A DNA stretch of 54,194 nucleotides, taken from IMG/VR virus record IMGVR_UViG_3300033571_001946, positions 1 to 54,194 of that record, one strand, 5' to 3'. Position 1 is the stretch's first letter, and each line of letters opens with the position of its first letter. Source of the DNA: a virus. The notes beneath the pieces were generated by a model that saw nothing but the letters and a program-made list of their open reading frames with translations, was not told the origin of the DNA and made no database searches. Position numbers and translations under genes: made by a program. Of the stretch, positions 32,920-42,609 are shown piece by piece.

Positions 32920-35745
32920 TTAAAGATTATCTAGCCAACCGCCAGAAGATTGTTTGTTATATTGTTTTACTCCTGTTCTAGGATAGTCAGGTATCCAGTT
33001 GTATATTGGACCACCATCTGCTTTTTTATAAACAGGCTTCCTATAACCCATTTTAAGCAATTGCTCTTCACTATATACAGGAGGTACTTGTGGAGTATTA
33101 CTCCATTCACCTTTAGTATCCATGTATTGAGTAGGTAATGGATTACTTTCAGGTACATTTACTTTCTGAGGCATAGCTTCTATATTATCAGAAGGTAAGC
33201 CTCGCATTGGCATCTGTACCATCAGATGGTACAGATGTAGCATATTAGGTATGTCAGGATTAAAGATTACTTTTTGTTTAGGTTCTGCGTACTGAGGATA
33301 AATCACCCACCTAGAAGAATTGTTTCTTATTTGATGAGCATCATCTATAAAATATATAGGTCTAATTTTATTTTTTTGTTCGTATTTTTGGCCTAATTTT
33401 TTTACATGTTGTTCTAATTCAGGTACTGAAATTATATCCCAATTATATTTTTTAGCATCTTTAATAAGCTCTGGATCATAATACTTTTTAAATAAACTTG
33501 AACTATCATTATAAGCTTTTAATCTTTTTTCATACTCTGCACGATTAGAAGTAATGAATGGTAGTACATCTCCTCCATCTGCAAAAGTAATTCCTCGTTG
33601 ATTAGTAGGTCCTACATACATTCCTGCATCAGATGCTCCAGGATTAACAGCATAAGGTATACCTACTCTTTTTTTATATTTACTTGTAATACGTCCACCA
33701 TTTCTAGCAAACATCATATCTGTAGCTCCTACATTAATATCTCCTACTCCTCCTAGGTTAGCATTGGTAAGACCTCCTCCTGTGTTACTACCAGGATTTA
33801 CAAACATGCTACCAAGAGATCCTAATTGACCTATAGTACCAAGAGCTTTAGAATTAAATTCACTTCCTGCAGTACCAAGCAATTCTCCAGCTCCTCCTAC
33901 AATCTGTTGAGGATTACCACTAGCTATACCTGCAACTAAGTTACCAGCACTAGAAGTAAGTTGTCCAGTTTTATTAGCCCACTTGTCCGCACCTCTTTGT
34001 TTCTCTTGACTAGTGCCTATACCTTTACTTATTTGTTGTAACTGTCCTTTACCCATTCCATAAGCTGGGCCTAAGAATGAAGTACCTACTACATCTGCTG
34101 CTCCTCCAAGTATTCCTTCAGATACAGCAGCTGCATTAGCCATACCTTTATTAGCATAGTTAAAGTTAACAAAGTTATTACCTGTAACTTGTTCTAATGG
34201 AGCAGCAAGAGTATTTGCAAATAACTTTCCTATATCTCCTACAGTAGAACCTAAACCATAACTAGGTACATAACCACCATAAGCCATACGTGTAGTATCA
34301 GGTGCATGTAATCTCATAGGTCCTTTGTAAGGATTGTATCCTTGAAGTACAGGAGGAGATGAAGGACTGTAAGGATCCGTAGGTCCTGTTATTTTAATCT
34401 CAGGATATGGTACTTGAGTACCAGGAGATTGTGCACGTTGAGGTGTTATCCTTTGAGTAGTAGTACGAGTAGGAGTACCAGCTACCCAAGTAGGTGTAGT
34501 TTGTTTAGTCCATACGGTAGCACCATGTGCATACGCAGGAATCTCAGGAGTAGCATCTACAATCTTACCATCAGGTAAAGTAGACTTAGGAGTACCCATC
34601 TGATAATTAGTCAAAGTCCTATCAGGATAATCAGGATAATAAGATGGAGTAGTAGGAGTAGGAATCCTTTGGTCTTCTATTGTACTTCCATTAGCATACT
34701 TCTCTAGCCAACCGCCTTGCTTATTACGTGCACCTACTCTTGGATAGTTAGGTGGGATCCAGTTATATACTGGACCTCCATCTTTTTTCATCCCTGTCTG
34801 ATACCCAGCTTTAGTATATAAAAAATTCTTTAAGAATGGATCTGTAATAAGTTGATTATTAACAGAGACTTGTTCACCAGTAGCAGGATCTCCAGCATAA
34901 TGAATTAAAGAACCAGGAGTAGTCTGTTTGTAGTATTGTCTAAACCCATCATTATCAGCTATAGACGACTCAAAAGTATTTGCGTAATTATTATTATCTT
35001 GAAAAGTCTTTTGAGTAGATACAGAACTTATTCCTGTATTATAAATAGGACCTCCATCTTCTTTAATAGATACATTAGGACTATATAAATCCCAATACTT
35101 ATCTTTTACTTCTGCATATTCTTTTTCAAACTTAGGATCTTTAGCTAATAAAATCTTATTAACATAGTCAGAAGTTTCTTCAGGTAACTCTTTTAACCAT
35201 TCTAATTTATTAGAATAAATATCAATACCTTTTTGTTTAGCCTTATTTAAAGTATTAATTACGTTTGTAGGTCCATAGTTATAGGCTGCTAAAGCTTTAG
35301 CTACTTTAACAGTATCTGACTCATTACTAGAATGATTGATCCAGTTTCTTCCCATAAGATCCCCCATCATCCATTTTTGAAACTTTACTGAATTTTCGGG
35401 AATAGTTACATCAATATCTTCTTTAAATTTCTTTTTATATTCTGCTAATGCTGCAGGCATTGCTTGTGCCATACCTAAAGCACCTTTAGAAGATTTAGTT
35501 AATCCTTGTACAACTAAAGGATTAAACATACCAGTTTCTTTACCAGTTTGCCTGTGATATATTCTATTCATATCTATCTCTTCTCCAGCTTTAGGAGAAG
35601 TAGATTTTACAGGCAAAGTAGGAGGATTAGGATTTTGACTATACCACTCCTGCCAATTAGAATAGCCTGGGGGTAAATTTTTAGGTAAAAACAAAGGCCT
35701 ATGTGGGGTAGGCGATACTTGAGTAAGTTTACTTTTCTTAGCCAT
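32920..35745 (-). CDS. Virion lytic transglycosylase with repeat-bearing C-terminal part
   Basis: A 941-residue protein. Residues about 57-200 form an SLT/GH23 lytic transglycosylase domain: catalytic Glu70 in TGKETGMFNPLVV, the motif KGALGMAQAMPAAL (87-100) and AAYNYGPTNVI (153-163). This would cut peptidoglycan glycan strands to let DNA through the wall during entry, as does gp16 of T7. The rest is mostly low-complexity Pro/Thr/Gly sequence with Gly-Ala-rich helices (about 490-680). Two copies of the pattern DGGPxYNWIPxYPRxG followed by GGWL occur at about residues 321-353 and 907-941 (the end). Start and end are coupled to neighbours (TAATG at 35745). An AT-rich segment near residues 735-835 looks like an insert. 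Confidence 0.78.
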   Translation of the reverse strand: MAKKSKLTQVSPTPHRPLFLPKNLPPGYSNWQEWYSQNPNPPTLPVKSTSPKAGEEIDMNRIYHRQTGKETGMFNPLVVQGLTKSSKGALGMAQAMPAALAEYKKKFKEDIDVTIPENSVKFQKWMMGDLMGRNWINHSSNESDTVKVAKALAAYNYGPTNVINTLNKAKQKGIDIYSNKLEWLKELPEETSDYVNKILLAKDPKFEKEYAEVKDKYWDLYSPNVSIKEDGGPIYNTGISSVSTQKTFQDNNNYANTFESSIADNDGFRQYYKQTTPGSLIHYAGDPATGEQVSVNNQLITDPFLKNFLYTKAGYQTGMKKDGGPVYNWIPPNYPRVGARNKQGGWLEKYANGSTIEDQRIPTPTTPSYYPDYPDRTLTNYQMGTPKSTLPDGKIVDATPEIPAYAHGATVWTKQTTPTWVAGTPTRTTTQRITPQRAQSPGTQVPYPEIKITGPTDPYSPSSPPVLQGYNPYKGPMRLHAPDTTRMAYGGYVPSYGLGSTVGDIGKLFANTLAAPLEQVTGNNFVNFNYANKGMANAAAVSEGILGGAADVVGTSFLGPAYGMGKGQLQQISKGIGTSQEKQRGADKWANKTGQLTSSAGNLVAGIASGNPQQIVGGAGELLGTAGSEFNSKALGTIGQLGSLGSMFVNPGSNTGGGLTNANLGGVGDINVGATDMMFARNGGRITSKYKKRVGIPYAVNPGASDAGMYVGPTNQRGITFADGGDVLPFITSNRAEYEKRLKAYNDSSSLFKKYYDPELIKDAKKYNWDIISVPELEQHVKKLGQKYEQKNKIRPIYFIDDAHQIRNNSSRWVIYPQYAEPKQKVIFNPDIPNMLHLYHLMVQMPMRGLPSDNIEAMPQKVNVPESNPLPTQYMDTKGEWSNTPQVPPVYSEEQLLKMGYRKPVYKKADGGPIYNWIPDYPRTGVKQYNKQSSGGWLDNL
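32931..33027 (-). repeat. DGGPxYNWIP...GGWL repeat, copy B (C-terminal)
   Basis: Encodes the last about 32 residues of the transglycosylase protein, with DGGPIYNWIPDYPRTG and then GGWLDNL just before the stop. It is similar to copy A at 34696-34785. Confidence 0.7.
33211..33237. repeat. Perfect 12-bp inverted repeat inside the transglycosylase gene
   Basis: CATCTGTACCAT (33211-33222) and ATGGTACAGATG (33226-33237) flank a 3-base centre CAG. It would form a tight 12-bp hairpin in mRNA or a cruciform in DNA. It lies in coding sequence (codons for HLYHLMVQM) next to an AT-rich part of the gene. Confidence 0.8.
34696..34785 (-). repeat. DGGPxYNWIP...GGWL repeat, copy A
   Basis: Encodes about residues 321-350 of the transglycosylase protein, with DGGPVYNWIPPNYPRVG then NKQGGWLEKYANG. 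The partner copy is at 32931-33027, about 1.7 kb downstream in transcription. The DNA is clearly similar but diverged. Confidence 0.7.
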
Positions 35746-38700
35746 TACCTTGAGTTAGCTGAGTAAATTGCTTTTGCAGTGTGCACTACAAACTTATTAT
35801 TAGGCGTATTATTATAACGCAGTTCTACTACAAACCATTTATCTTTCATACGTCTAGTAATACTAGGACGTACAGCAGCTAGGTTAGCAGGATCAAATAT
35901 ATTATTAGTTACATCTATTACTCTATCAGAAGGAACTTTGATATTCCAGATAGTCTTATGTCTTCTTGATAATATACTCAAAGGAATCCAGTCAGTGTTT
36001 TGGTAATTATCAAATACACGCATGTCTTCAAAGAAGTTATAATAATCTATTGAAGCAAAAGGATCGTAAAGATGTGGGTTATTACTAGGTCTAACTAAGT
36101 TCTGACTATAAGCTTCAGCTACTACTTCAAGATTAGTAAAAGTCTTTTCAAGAGTAGGATTGTTGTTTACTACAAAACTTACAGTAGAATAATTGACTAC
36201 TTGGCTATTATAAAACCTTCCATAGTCACCATAGTTATGTATAAAGATACTATCAAAGCTACTTCCAATAGGCAGGTAAGGTGAGAATATATTTACCTTA
36301 TCATTTATGTAGACTTTAGGATAGTGTGTATACTCTCCTACAAACCCATCAAACAGATCATTATATACCAGAGTTACATAGTTGTCTGGGTCATTAGGAA
36401 GAGTAGGATCATCAGGGTTTAAGAAAGTCATGAAGAACTCATTATGTCTGAAGTCATAAGTACTATGAACTCCATGAGGTCTCCATACTACACCTTGAAT
36501 AGGATCATCAACCATCCTATAAGGATTGTCTCTAGTCTGTAGAAAACCATTAGTCCTATTGTACAAGAAACCATTATAACCTTTTATATCAGTTAAAGGC
36601 TCTAGTGCTCCAGGTTTATATCTATATAACTTTCTTGCAAGAGTATCAAACCATACCATACTATAGTCTGAAGCATACATACTGAACTGATGCTTAGTAC
36701 CAGTCTTAGTAGATATATAATCATACCTTTCAAGGATACCTGAGCTACCAAGAACCAAGTCAGCATTGCCTCCTTGATCTGTAATAAGCTTTTGCTCTGC
36801 TACTTGTAATACTCCAAACGCTCTGTCTTGAATAAAGTAAAGCTTATCTTGGAATACTACAAGATTATTTAAAGGACCATATGCTGACTCTACATCTAAG
36901 AAAGAGCTAGGCTTGAATATACTCCAAGACTCAGTAAGTTCTCCATCAATCTTTTTCTCAGAACGCCATACTCTACAATCAAAGTCTATAGGAACTTGAA
37001 TTAAAGCAGGCTTTGGGAAGTACCTGTATACACTCTTATCTGTATGATTAAATACAGGATCTACTTCAAAGTTTTCTTGTAAATCTATGTGAGGACCACT
37101 CCATCCAGCACCAGTAGCATCAGGACCACCTTGAGGCCCAATACCTGAGATATTAGGTACACAAGCTTCATCAGCAGGATTCCTATTACTAGATGTTCTT
37201 CTATAATCTACTGCTACACTAGTCTCTACTGGGAATAAAGCAAAGTGAAGACCAAACTCTAATGTATTAGGATAGTAAACAGCTTTAGCTAAATCAGTAA
37301 ACTGCATGACATGGTCAAGTACAGTTACTTTAGTGTCTCCTCCAAATACTCTTAATGAGACAGGGCTAACTCTATTACTAATATCAATGAGGTTATTACA
37401 AGCAATATACTCACTGTTACTCCTAGCAAAAAAAGTTTGTCCTCCGAACGGACTAGCAACATCTTGTCTATAGTTTGCAAAGTAAATGTTTCTAGGTGTG
37501 TTTCCTGCAGTAGCTGCCCAACCATCTTTAGTATTACGATAGTAAGCTTCTGTTCCAGGATTTACAAAGTTAAAGTTAGATTGATATGTGGTAACATCAA
37601 GTTGAATAAAAAGAGAGTTGTTACCATGTGAATAAATATCAGGTGCAAACACAGGACCCCCAATACCTGTATTATTATTACCGTCTATATTATTACCATC
37701 ACGAGGAGAACAATTCTTAAGAATCCTGTTACCTACTGTAACACCTGCAGGAACAGACGCACCAGTATTCCATACAGTATTAAATCCTTCGTTAGGCCAG
37801 TTATTATAAATCTGTGTAGCTCTGTAAACTCTATAAGGATTTTGAGTATTTACAGTATCCTTAATACTATAAGGTATTGTAGCAGATTCTTTAATAGTGT
37901 AATTCTTAGAAAGATACCCGTAGTAATTTTGATTACTTTGTTGTCTTGGGCTCATCCAAGGAGCAGTAGAAGTATTAAACCAAGAAGCTCTTAACCATCC
38001 TTGGTTCATAGGAAAGTTTAATCCTGTTGGAGGTATATGAGGTACAATATCCTCAAGCACTCCTAATACATCTAGTCTATCTGTAGTAGAGCTACCTTCA
38101 AAAGATTTAAAGAGGAACTCTGGGCTACGTAATGTAAAAGAGTCATTCCATATCTCATTAGCATCAGCATCCTCTATACTACTTACATTCCAGAGGTAAG
38201 GATTACATGTGTATACTACTCCTGTATCTCCATAAGGAGCAGGGATACCATCACTCTTCCAAGTGAATTGTAAAGCACCTTGACCTAAGATATGTTTAAA
38301 ATCATTCCTTAAAGGAGTCCTTACAATCATAGCTTTTTTATACTGAGCAGGTATGCCAGTAAAGTTTTTGATTGTAAACTTAATGCCTAAAGGTTTACCA
38401 GTTAATGTTTGAGTTGGAGCATCATAAGATACAATAGCAGAGCTAAACTCAGAACCAACTGCAGTGTAATTAACTGTACTTCTATTTGAAGCAGGGTAGT
38501 TAGAACCTGCACTATCACCAGGCATATAAATATGCGGCATACGTATATCTGCAATCCAGTTTACGTATGTGGGATTATCTAGTTCATCAAAGAAGACTAT
38601 ACCAAACCTATACATCTCGTCACGCCTGTAACCTACAAGCATGTCATAAATAAAAGGAGAGTTGTAATCTGTGTAACTTAAGTTCTCATATTGATGATCT

Positions 38701-41204
38701 CCTAAGTTGATTACTTGATTTATAGTATTTACCTTACGGTAAGGAGCAGTACTTGAGTATTCAATAGTATCAAGTATCACATCTTGAGTTACAAACTCAA
38801 ATCTAATGTTAGGGCCTTCTCCACCAAGAATATCTGAGTTAGGAAGGTATAAATAATTAGTAGATATATCAGGAGACTGATTAGCATAGCTTTGAATTGC
38901 ATCATGCGTGTCAGGCACTTGATTAGTAGTACCATCATAGTAGTAATTACCACCAGAAGAATCTACTGAAAAGAATTGATTTGCAGCTTGACTATAAATA
39001 TAGGTAATAGGATTATCCTTAGGGAACCTGTAAGCTCTAGAATCAAAAGGTACTTCTTGTGAAGCTGTACTTATATTACCTAAGAAAAGAGTTTGCTTTT
39101 TAGCAGCAAGTGTTTTAGCTCTTTTGATAAAAGTATTAAAAGCTGTAAACTCATCTACTGTAATAGGTACAACATCCTCTGCTCCTGTAATTGTAGTTTC
39201 TACAAATCCTGATGCAGGAATAAATTCTTCTTTTATAATATTAACTATAGGTACAGATGTATCATCAAAGTAATATAGAGTAGCAAACTCTATAGTATCA
39301 TATGTAGTATCAAGATTACTAACAGAGATTTTAATACTCTTATTAGCATCTTCTCTTACATTAGAACCTGCAGTACCAGGTGTAGTAGCCCCACTAACTT
39401 GGGGAAAGTACAGCTCGTTAGAAATACCTTCTGACTTTTCAATAATAGGAATAAGATTACTTGTCCTACTAAATCTAGTTTCAGAACCATTTGTATTCTT
39501 AAGCCTATAAGCTACTTGATACACACCTACAAGTAACTCTCCTCCATTAAGCACTTCACTAAGGATAGGAATATCCATAGATAAAGAAGGCTGTAGATTT
39601 AATTGTTCTACAGTAAGAGATGCTACGTTAGGATCTGCTACATTTATTTGTCTAGGTACATTGTAATTGTCTGTCCAGTATATCTTCTGAATACTAGGAC
39701 TTTCATACCTAGACTCTATCATACCAGGATTAGCGATAGGCCTGGATGTAGTAAAGTTAAGTTGGTTACTATATACTAAGGTAAGTTGATAGTTTGCAGG
39801 ATCTGCATAATCTCCTGCCTTATCATAACTAAACTTCCATATTTGTCCTGAGGTTGTAGGAGGAGTAGGACCACCCCAAGTAGTAGGATCATCTGGATCA
39901 AATATACCATCTGTAGTAAACAGATATATATCATCTCTTAACGCAGTCCATCCTATAATAAATCCAAATGTAGCAGGAACGGCAGTAGTTTGCACACTTA
40001 CCATACTTGCAAAATTCAGAACAGGTCCCTGTACTCTGAATCTATCTAAGTATAAAGTAGCACTATAAGCTCCAGGAGCTGCACCTTGTGCATTAGCTCT
40101 AATGTAAAAACCATTATAGTAATACCCAGAACCTGATGCAAGTAGATTTTTTAAGTTAGCTAAACCTGCAGGATTAAAAGAAAATGTATATGGCGCACCA
40201 ATATAGTTTACATCATTTACACCTGCAGCAATAGTAAAGTCATCAAGTACAATAAGGTTATAGCCTACTGCAGGAATATTCTCTAAAGTAATACCATACG
40301 TAGCAGCTGCTACAGGATCTACAAATGGACCTAAGTCAAGATAAATTCTTAATCTTAATTCTGTATTAGCAGTTTTTGCAGAGTAAAAACCAAAGTCAAT
40401 TTGATAAGGACCTCCTGTAAAATAATCAAAAAGACTAGGAGAAGAACTGTTTATATTACTAATATAAAGAGGATCGCATGTCCATAATACTTCAGAGTCT
40501 ACAGCATTACCTGCCATAGTAGTCCTAAGGACAGTAGCTGATAGATTTACTAAAGTAGCTGTACTACTGTATACTCCAGTAGTCATCTGAGTAGTAAATG
40601 TAGTACTAGGAGTAAAGTCTGTAATATACCACTGAGGTGGTGGTACAAACCCTGCATTAGCATTATAGCTGTTACCATTAAATGTCTCAATAGCAAACTC
40701 CTCATCAAAGACAGTATAAGGAAATAAGCTAAGACCTGCAGGTCCTCCTGGAAGACCAAATGAAGAAACAGCTATTGTATCACAATTGGGTAAGGTAATT
40801 GTAATCCTGTCTGTACCTGCTAAAGCACTTATATTAAAAGGTACAAAGAAAAGATCAGTATTTATAAAGTTTGTTACATCAGTAATTAAAGTAGATGCAG
40901 ATGAAAATACAATACTTAAAGTAGGAGCAGGTACATTATTTACAGTAAGAATAAAATCATAAGTAGTACCTGGTGTAAGTACTGCATTTATGTTAACTAC
41001 ATCAAATACTAAAGTTTGAATGCAAGGTCCTGGACTAAGTCCTGCAATATTCTTGTTACCTTTAATATTCTGACGTGCTGCAGCAGTATTACCATCTTCT
41101 GTAGTAATACGAAAATTTACAGAATCAAGCACAGCTTCTTGAGGAAGCTTGCTAAATGCTAGATCCTTATTTACTAATCCACCTAAATCTTTAAACTCTT
41201 CCAT
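35745..41204 (-). CDS. Muzzle-like tail protein (crAss tail stabilisation type)
   Basis: An 1819-residue protein immediately downstream of the ring/hub-like proteins, the position of the muzzle (gp44-type) protein in crAss-like phages. Its composition is beta-rich, with many Asn/Thr/Pro turns. The C-terminal half has repeated blade-like motifs (FQDKLYFIQDRAFGVLQV, then GSSGILERYDYISTKTGTKH and YASDYSMVWFDTLARKLYRY), as expected for a beta-propeller. The first 800 residues are Ser/Thr/Asn-rich strands that may form an extra outer part. The protein should close the tail tube and open on host contact. Both ends are TAATG overlaps. No enzyme motif was found. The assignment rests on gene order and size. 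Confidence 0.75.
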   Translation of the reverse strand: MEEFKDLGGLVNKDLAFSKLPQEAVLDSVNFRITTEDGNTAAARQNIKGNKNIAGLSPGPCIQTLVFDVVNINAVLTPGTTYDFILTVNNVPAPTLSIVFSSASTLITDVTNFINTDLFFVPFNISALAGTDRITITLPNCDTIAVSSFGLPGGPAGLSLFPYTVFDEEFAIETFNGNSYNANAGFVPPPQWYITDFTPSTTFTTQMTTGVYSSTATLVNLSATVLRTTMAGNAVDSEVLWTCDPLYISNINSSSPSLFDYFTGGPYQIDFGFYSAKTANTELRLRIYLDLGPFVDPVAAATYGITLENIPAVGYNLIVLDDFTIAAGVNDVNYIGAPYTFSFNPAGLANLKNLLASGSGYYYNGFYIRANAQGAAPGAYSATLYLDRFRVQGPVLNFASMVSVQTTAVPATFGFIIGWTALRDDIYLFTTDGIFDPDDPTTWGGPTPPTTSGQIWKFSYDKAGDYADPANYQLTLVYSNQLNFTTSRPIANPGMIESRYESPSIQKIYWTDNYNVPRQINVADPNVASLTVEQLNLQPSLSMDIPILSEVLNGGELLVGVYQVAYRLKNTNGSETRFSRTSNLIPIIEKSEGISNELYFPQVSGATTPGTAGSNVREDANKSIKISVSNLDTTYDTIEFATLYYFDDTSVPIVNIIKEEFIPASGFVETTITGAEDVVPITVDEFTAFNTFIKRAKTLAAKKQTLFLGNISTASQEVPFDSRAYRFPKDNPITYIYSQAANQFFSVDSSGGNYYYDGTTNQVPDTHDAIQSYANQSPDISTNYLYLPNSDILGGEGPNIRFEFVTQDVILDTIEYSSTAPYRKVNTINQVINLGDHQYENLSYTDYNSPFIYDMLVGYRRDEMYRFGIVFFDELDNPTYVNWIADIRMPHIYMPGDSAGSNYPASNRSTVNYTAVGSEFSSAIVSYDAPTQTLTGKPLGIKFTIKNFTGIPAQYKKAMIVRTPLRNDFKHILGQGALQFTWKSDGIPAPYGDTGVVYTCNPYLWNVSSIEDADANEIWNDSFTLRSPEFLFKSFEGSSTTDRLDVLGVLEDIVPHIPPTGLNFPMNQGWLRASWFNTSTAPWMSPRQQSNQNYYGYLSKNYTIKESATIPYSIKDTVNTQNPYRVYRATQIYNNWPNEGFNTVWNTGASVPAGVTVGNRILKNCSPRDGNNIDGNNNTGIGGPVFAPDIYSHGNNSLFIQLDVTTYQSNFNFVNPGTEAYYRNTKDGWAATAGNTPRNIYFANYRQDVASPFGGQTFFARSNSEYIACNNLIDISNRVSPVSLRVFGGDTKVTVLDHVMQFTDLAKAVYYPNTLEFGLHFALFPVETSVAVDYRRTSSNRNPADEACVPNISGIGPQGGPDATGAGWSGPHIDLQENFEVDPVFNHTDKSVYRYFPKPALIQVPIDFDCRVWRSEKKIDGELTESWSIFKPSSFLDVESAYGPLNNLVVFQDKLYFIQDRAFGVLQVAEQKLITDQGGNADLVLGSSGILERYDYISTKTGTKHQFSMYASDYSMVWFDTLARKLYRYKPGALEPLTDIKGYNGFLYNRTNGFLQTRDNPYRMVDDPIQGVVWRPHGVHSTYDFRHNEFFMTFLNPDDPTLPNDPDNYVTLVYNDLFDGFVGEYTHYPKVYINDKVNIFSPYLPIGSSFDSIFIHNYGDYGRFYNSQVVNYSTVSFVVNNNPTLEKTFTNLEVVAEAYSQNLVRPSNNPHLYDPFASIDYYNFFEDMRVFDNYQNTDWIPLSILSRRHKTIWNIKVPSDRVIDVTNNIFDPANLAAVRPSITRRMKDKWFVVELRYNNTPNNKFVVHTAKAIYSANSR

Positions 41205-42100
41205 TAATATCTACCTCTATGTCCACGAGTATTCATACCACTAAAGGCTGTGCGGAAATCTTCCGTACGTACAATCATTTTAGTAAGCTGTCTTCTTAAG
41301 CTTTCCATTTGAGTTATATCAGGCATCTTAAGATGTGAGCTTGCAGAAGCTACATTCCATTTCCAGTCTTCTTCAGACTTAAGAAATACTTTATCAGATA
41401 ACATCTCTTGTCTCCATAAGATGTAATCCATTCTCATTTGTATATAAGAAGCTATAGCCCTTTTGTACTTCACATCATCTGGTACAAGAGGATAGCCCTC
41501 TTCATCTAAAGGAAAAGCCCAATAAGCCATACATACTTTACCTTCTTTAATATCAAAGGTTATGTAGTTATTGTTCAGACTAAATTGAGGAGGATTAGAT
41601 ACAATCCTAGTATTAAGAGGTAAAGCTTGAGGAGAAAAAGTATTTCCAAAGTTATCATAGAAATTCTCCGTAGGCATAGCATCTGTATCATACCCACAGC
41701 ATGAACCATCAAGTAAATGATGAAACATATTCTGGGTAGGTAATGCAAGAACTCCATCTACTGCTACTGCAATAAGCTTATGAAAATCAGCAGGAAGCTT
41801 TACTCTATAGTGGCCTAGATTAGTACTAGCTGTATAAGTAGTAAGATGTGTATGAGGAGTAGCAGGATGTACTTGTGAAGGAGGAGTTATAGTACCTACA
41901 TTAGTACTACCTAAATCATACATAGGATCTTCTTTATGTCCTATTACTTTAGGAATATACTGCAAAGGATGACCTATGAGTTCCATAGCTTCATATGTCC
42001 AATATGCAGCATCCCCATAATTGAACAAGTCATTATAGGCAGTATTCCTAAAGAAATTATTTATAGTCTCCTTACTGGAGGTGTATTTGGCTATCTGCAT
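41204..42100 (-). CDS. Tail hub/ring-like connector protein
   Basis: A 298-residue protein placed just upstream of the muzzle gene, coupled to both neighbours through TAATG overlaps. It has aromatic-rich mixed sequence (NNFFRNTAYNDLFNYGDAAYWTYEAMELIG), central beta strands (HYRVKLPADFHKLIAVAVDGV), and a helical end (RRQLTKMIVRTEDFRTAFSG) with RGHRGRY at the C-terminus. This fits a tail-hub or ring protein of crAss-like phages joining the neck to the muzzle. The specific number or homologue cannot be stated. No enzyme motif. Confidence 0.65.
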   Translation of the reverse strand: MQIAKYTSSKETINNFFRNTAYNDLFNYGDAAYWTYEAMELIGHPLQYIPKVIGHKEDPMYDLGSTNVGTITPPSQVHPATPHTHLTTYTASTNLGHYRVKLPADFHKLIAVAVDGVLALPTQNMFHHLLDGSCCGYDTDAMPTENFYDNFGNTFSPQALPLNTRIVSNPPQFSLNNNYITFDIKEGKVCMAYWAFPLDEEGYPLVPDDVKYKRAIASYIQMRMDYILWRQEMLSDKVFLKSEEDWKWNVASASSHLKMPDITQMESLRRQLTKMIVRTEDFRTAFSGMNTRGHRGRY

Positions 42101-42609
42101 TATTCAAAATAGTCTATGTTAGTTGTCTTTATAATCTTGGCAAGTTCTCTCTTCCTTTCACGTAGAGGTTCAAACTTATAGTATGACTTGCCACTTGGAC
42201 CTTTCTTACACAGCCAGTAAAATTTATATCTGCAGTTATCCCTGTCTTCATTCAGGTGCTTTATAATCTTGCCTGTCTTTTGATAGTGTCCCCAATCTAC
42301 CTTTAAATTCTTATTTTCATTCAGAAACCCAATATCCATCTTCTTCTTCTGGATTCTAAACTCTCCTAATTTATAAGGTAGAGTTACAGACTTAGATTTA
42401 TATAGTATCTGCTGCATCATATATTCAAAGCATGCATCTACTACTTTCTTATATTGGTCAAAGTCTAATGCTAAATCCATAGGAGTAGCTCCAGAGTATT
42501 TACTACCCTGAGCTGGAAAGTCAAACTTCTTTAAGTATAAAATGTAAGCATCTCTTAGACTTCTGTCTACTTTATATTTACCCTTACCTCTTTTCGCAAG
42601 TCTGCTCAT
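42100..42609 (-). CDS. Ring/connector-like protein, 169 residues
   Basis: A small, basic protein (starts SRLAKRGKGKYKVDRSLRDAY) with the middle motif LGEFRIQKKKMDIGFLNE and Lys-rich C-terminus. In crAss-like phages small basic ring proteins sit here, between the larger ring protein and the tail hub, and this matches in size and order. It is coupled to the 298-residue gene by TAATG and overlaps the 231-residue gene by 4 bases. No catalytic motif was seen; it probably binds DNA or the tail ring during assembly. Confidence 0.6.
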   Translation of the reverse strand: MSRLAKRGKGKYKVDRSLRDAYILYLKKFDFPAQGSKYSGATPMDLALDFDQYKKVVDACFEYMMQQILYKSKSVTLPYKLGEFRIQKKKMDIGFLNENKNLKVDWGHYQKTGKIIKHLNEDRDNCRYKFYWLCKKGPSGKSYYKFEPLRERKRELAKIIKTTNIDYFE

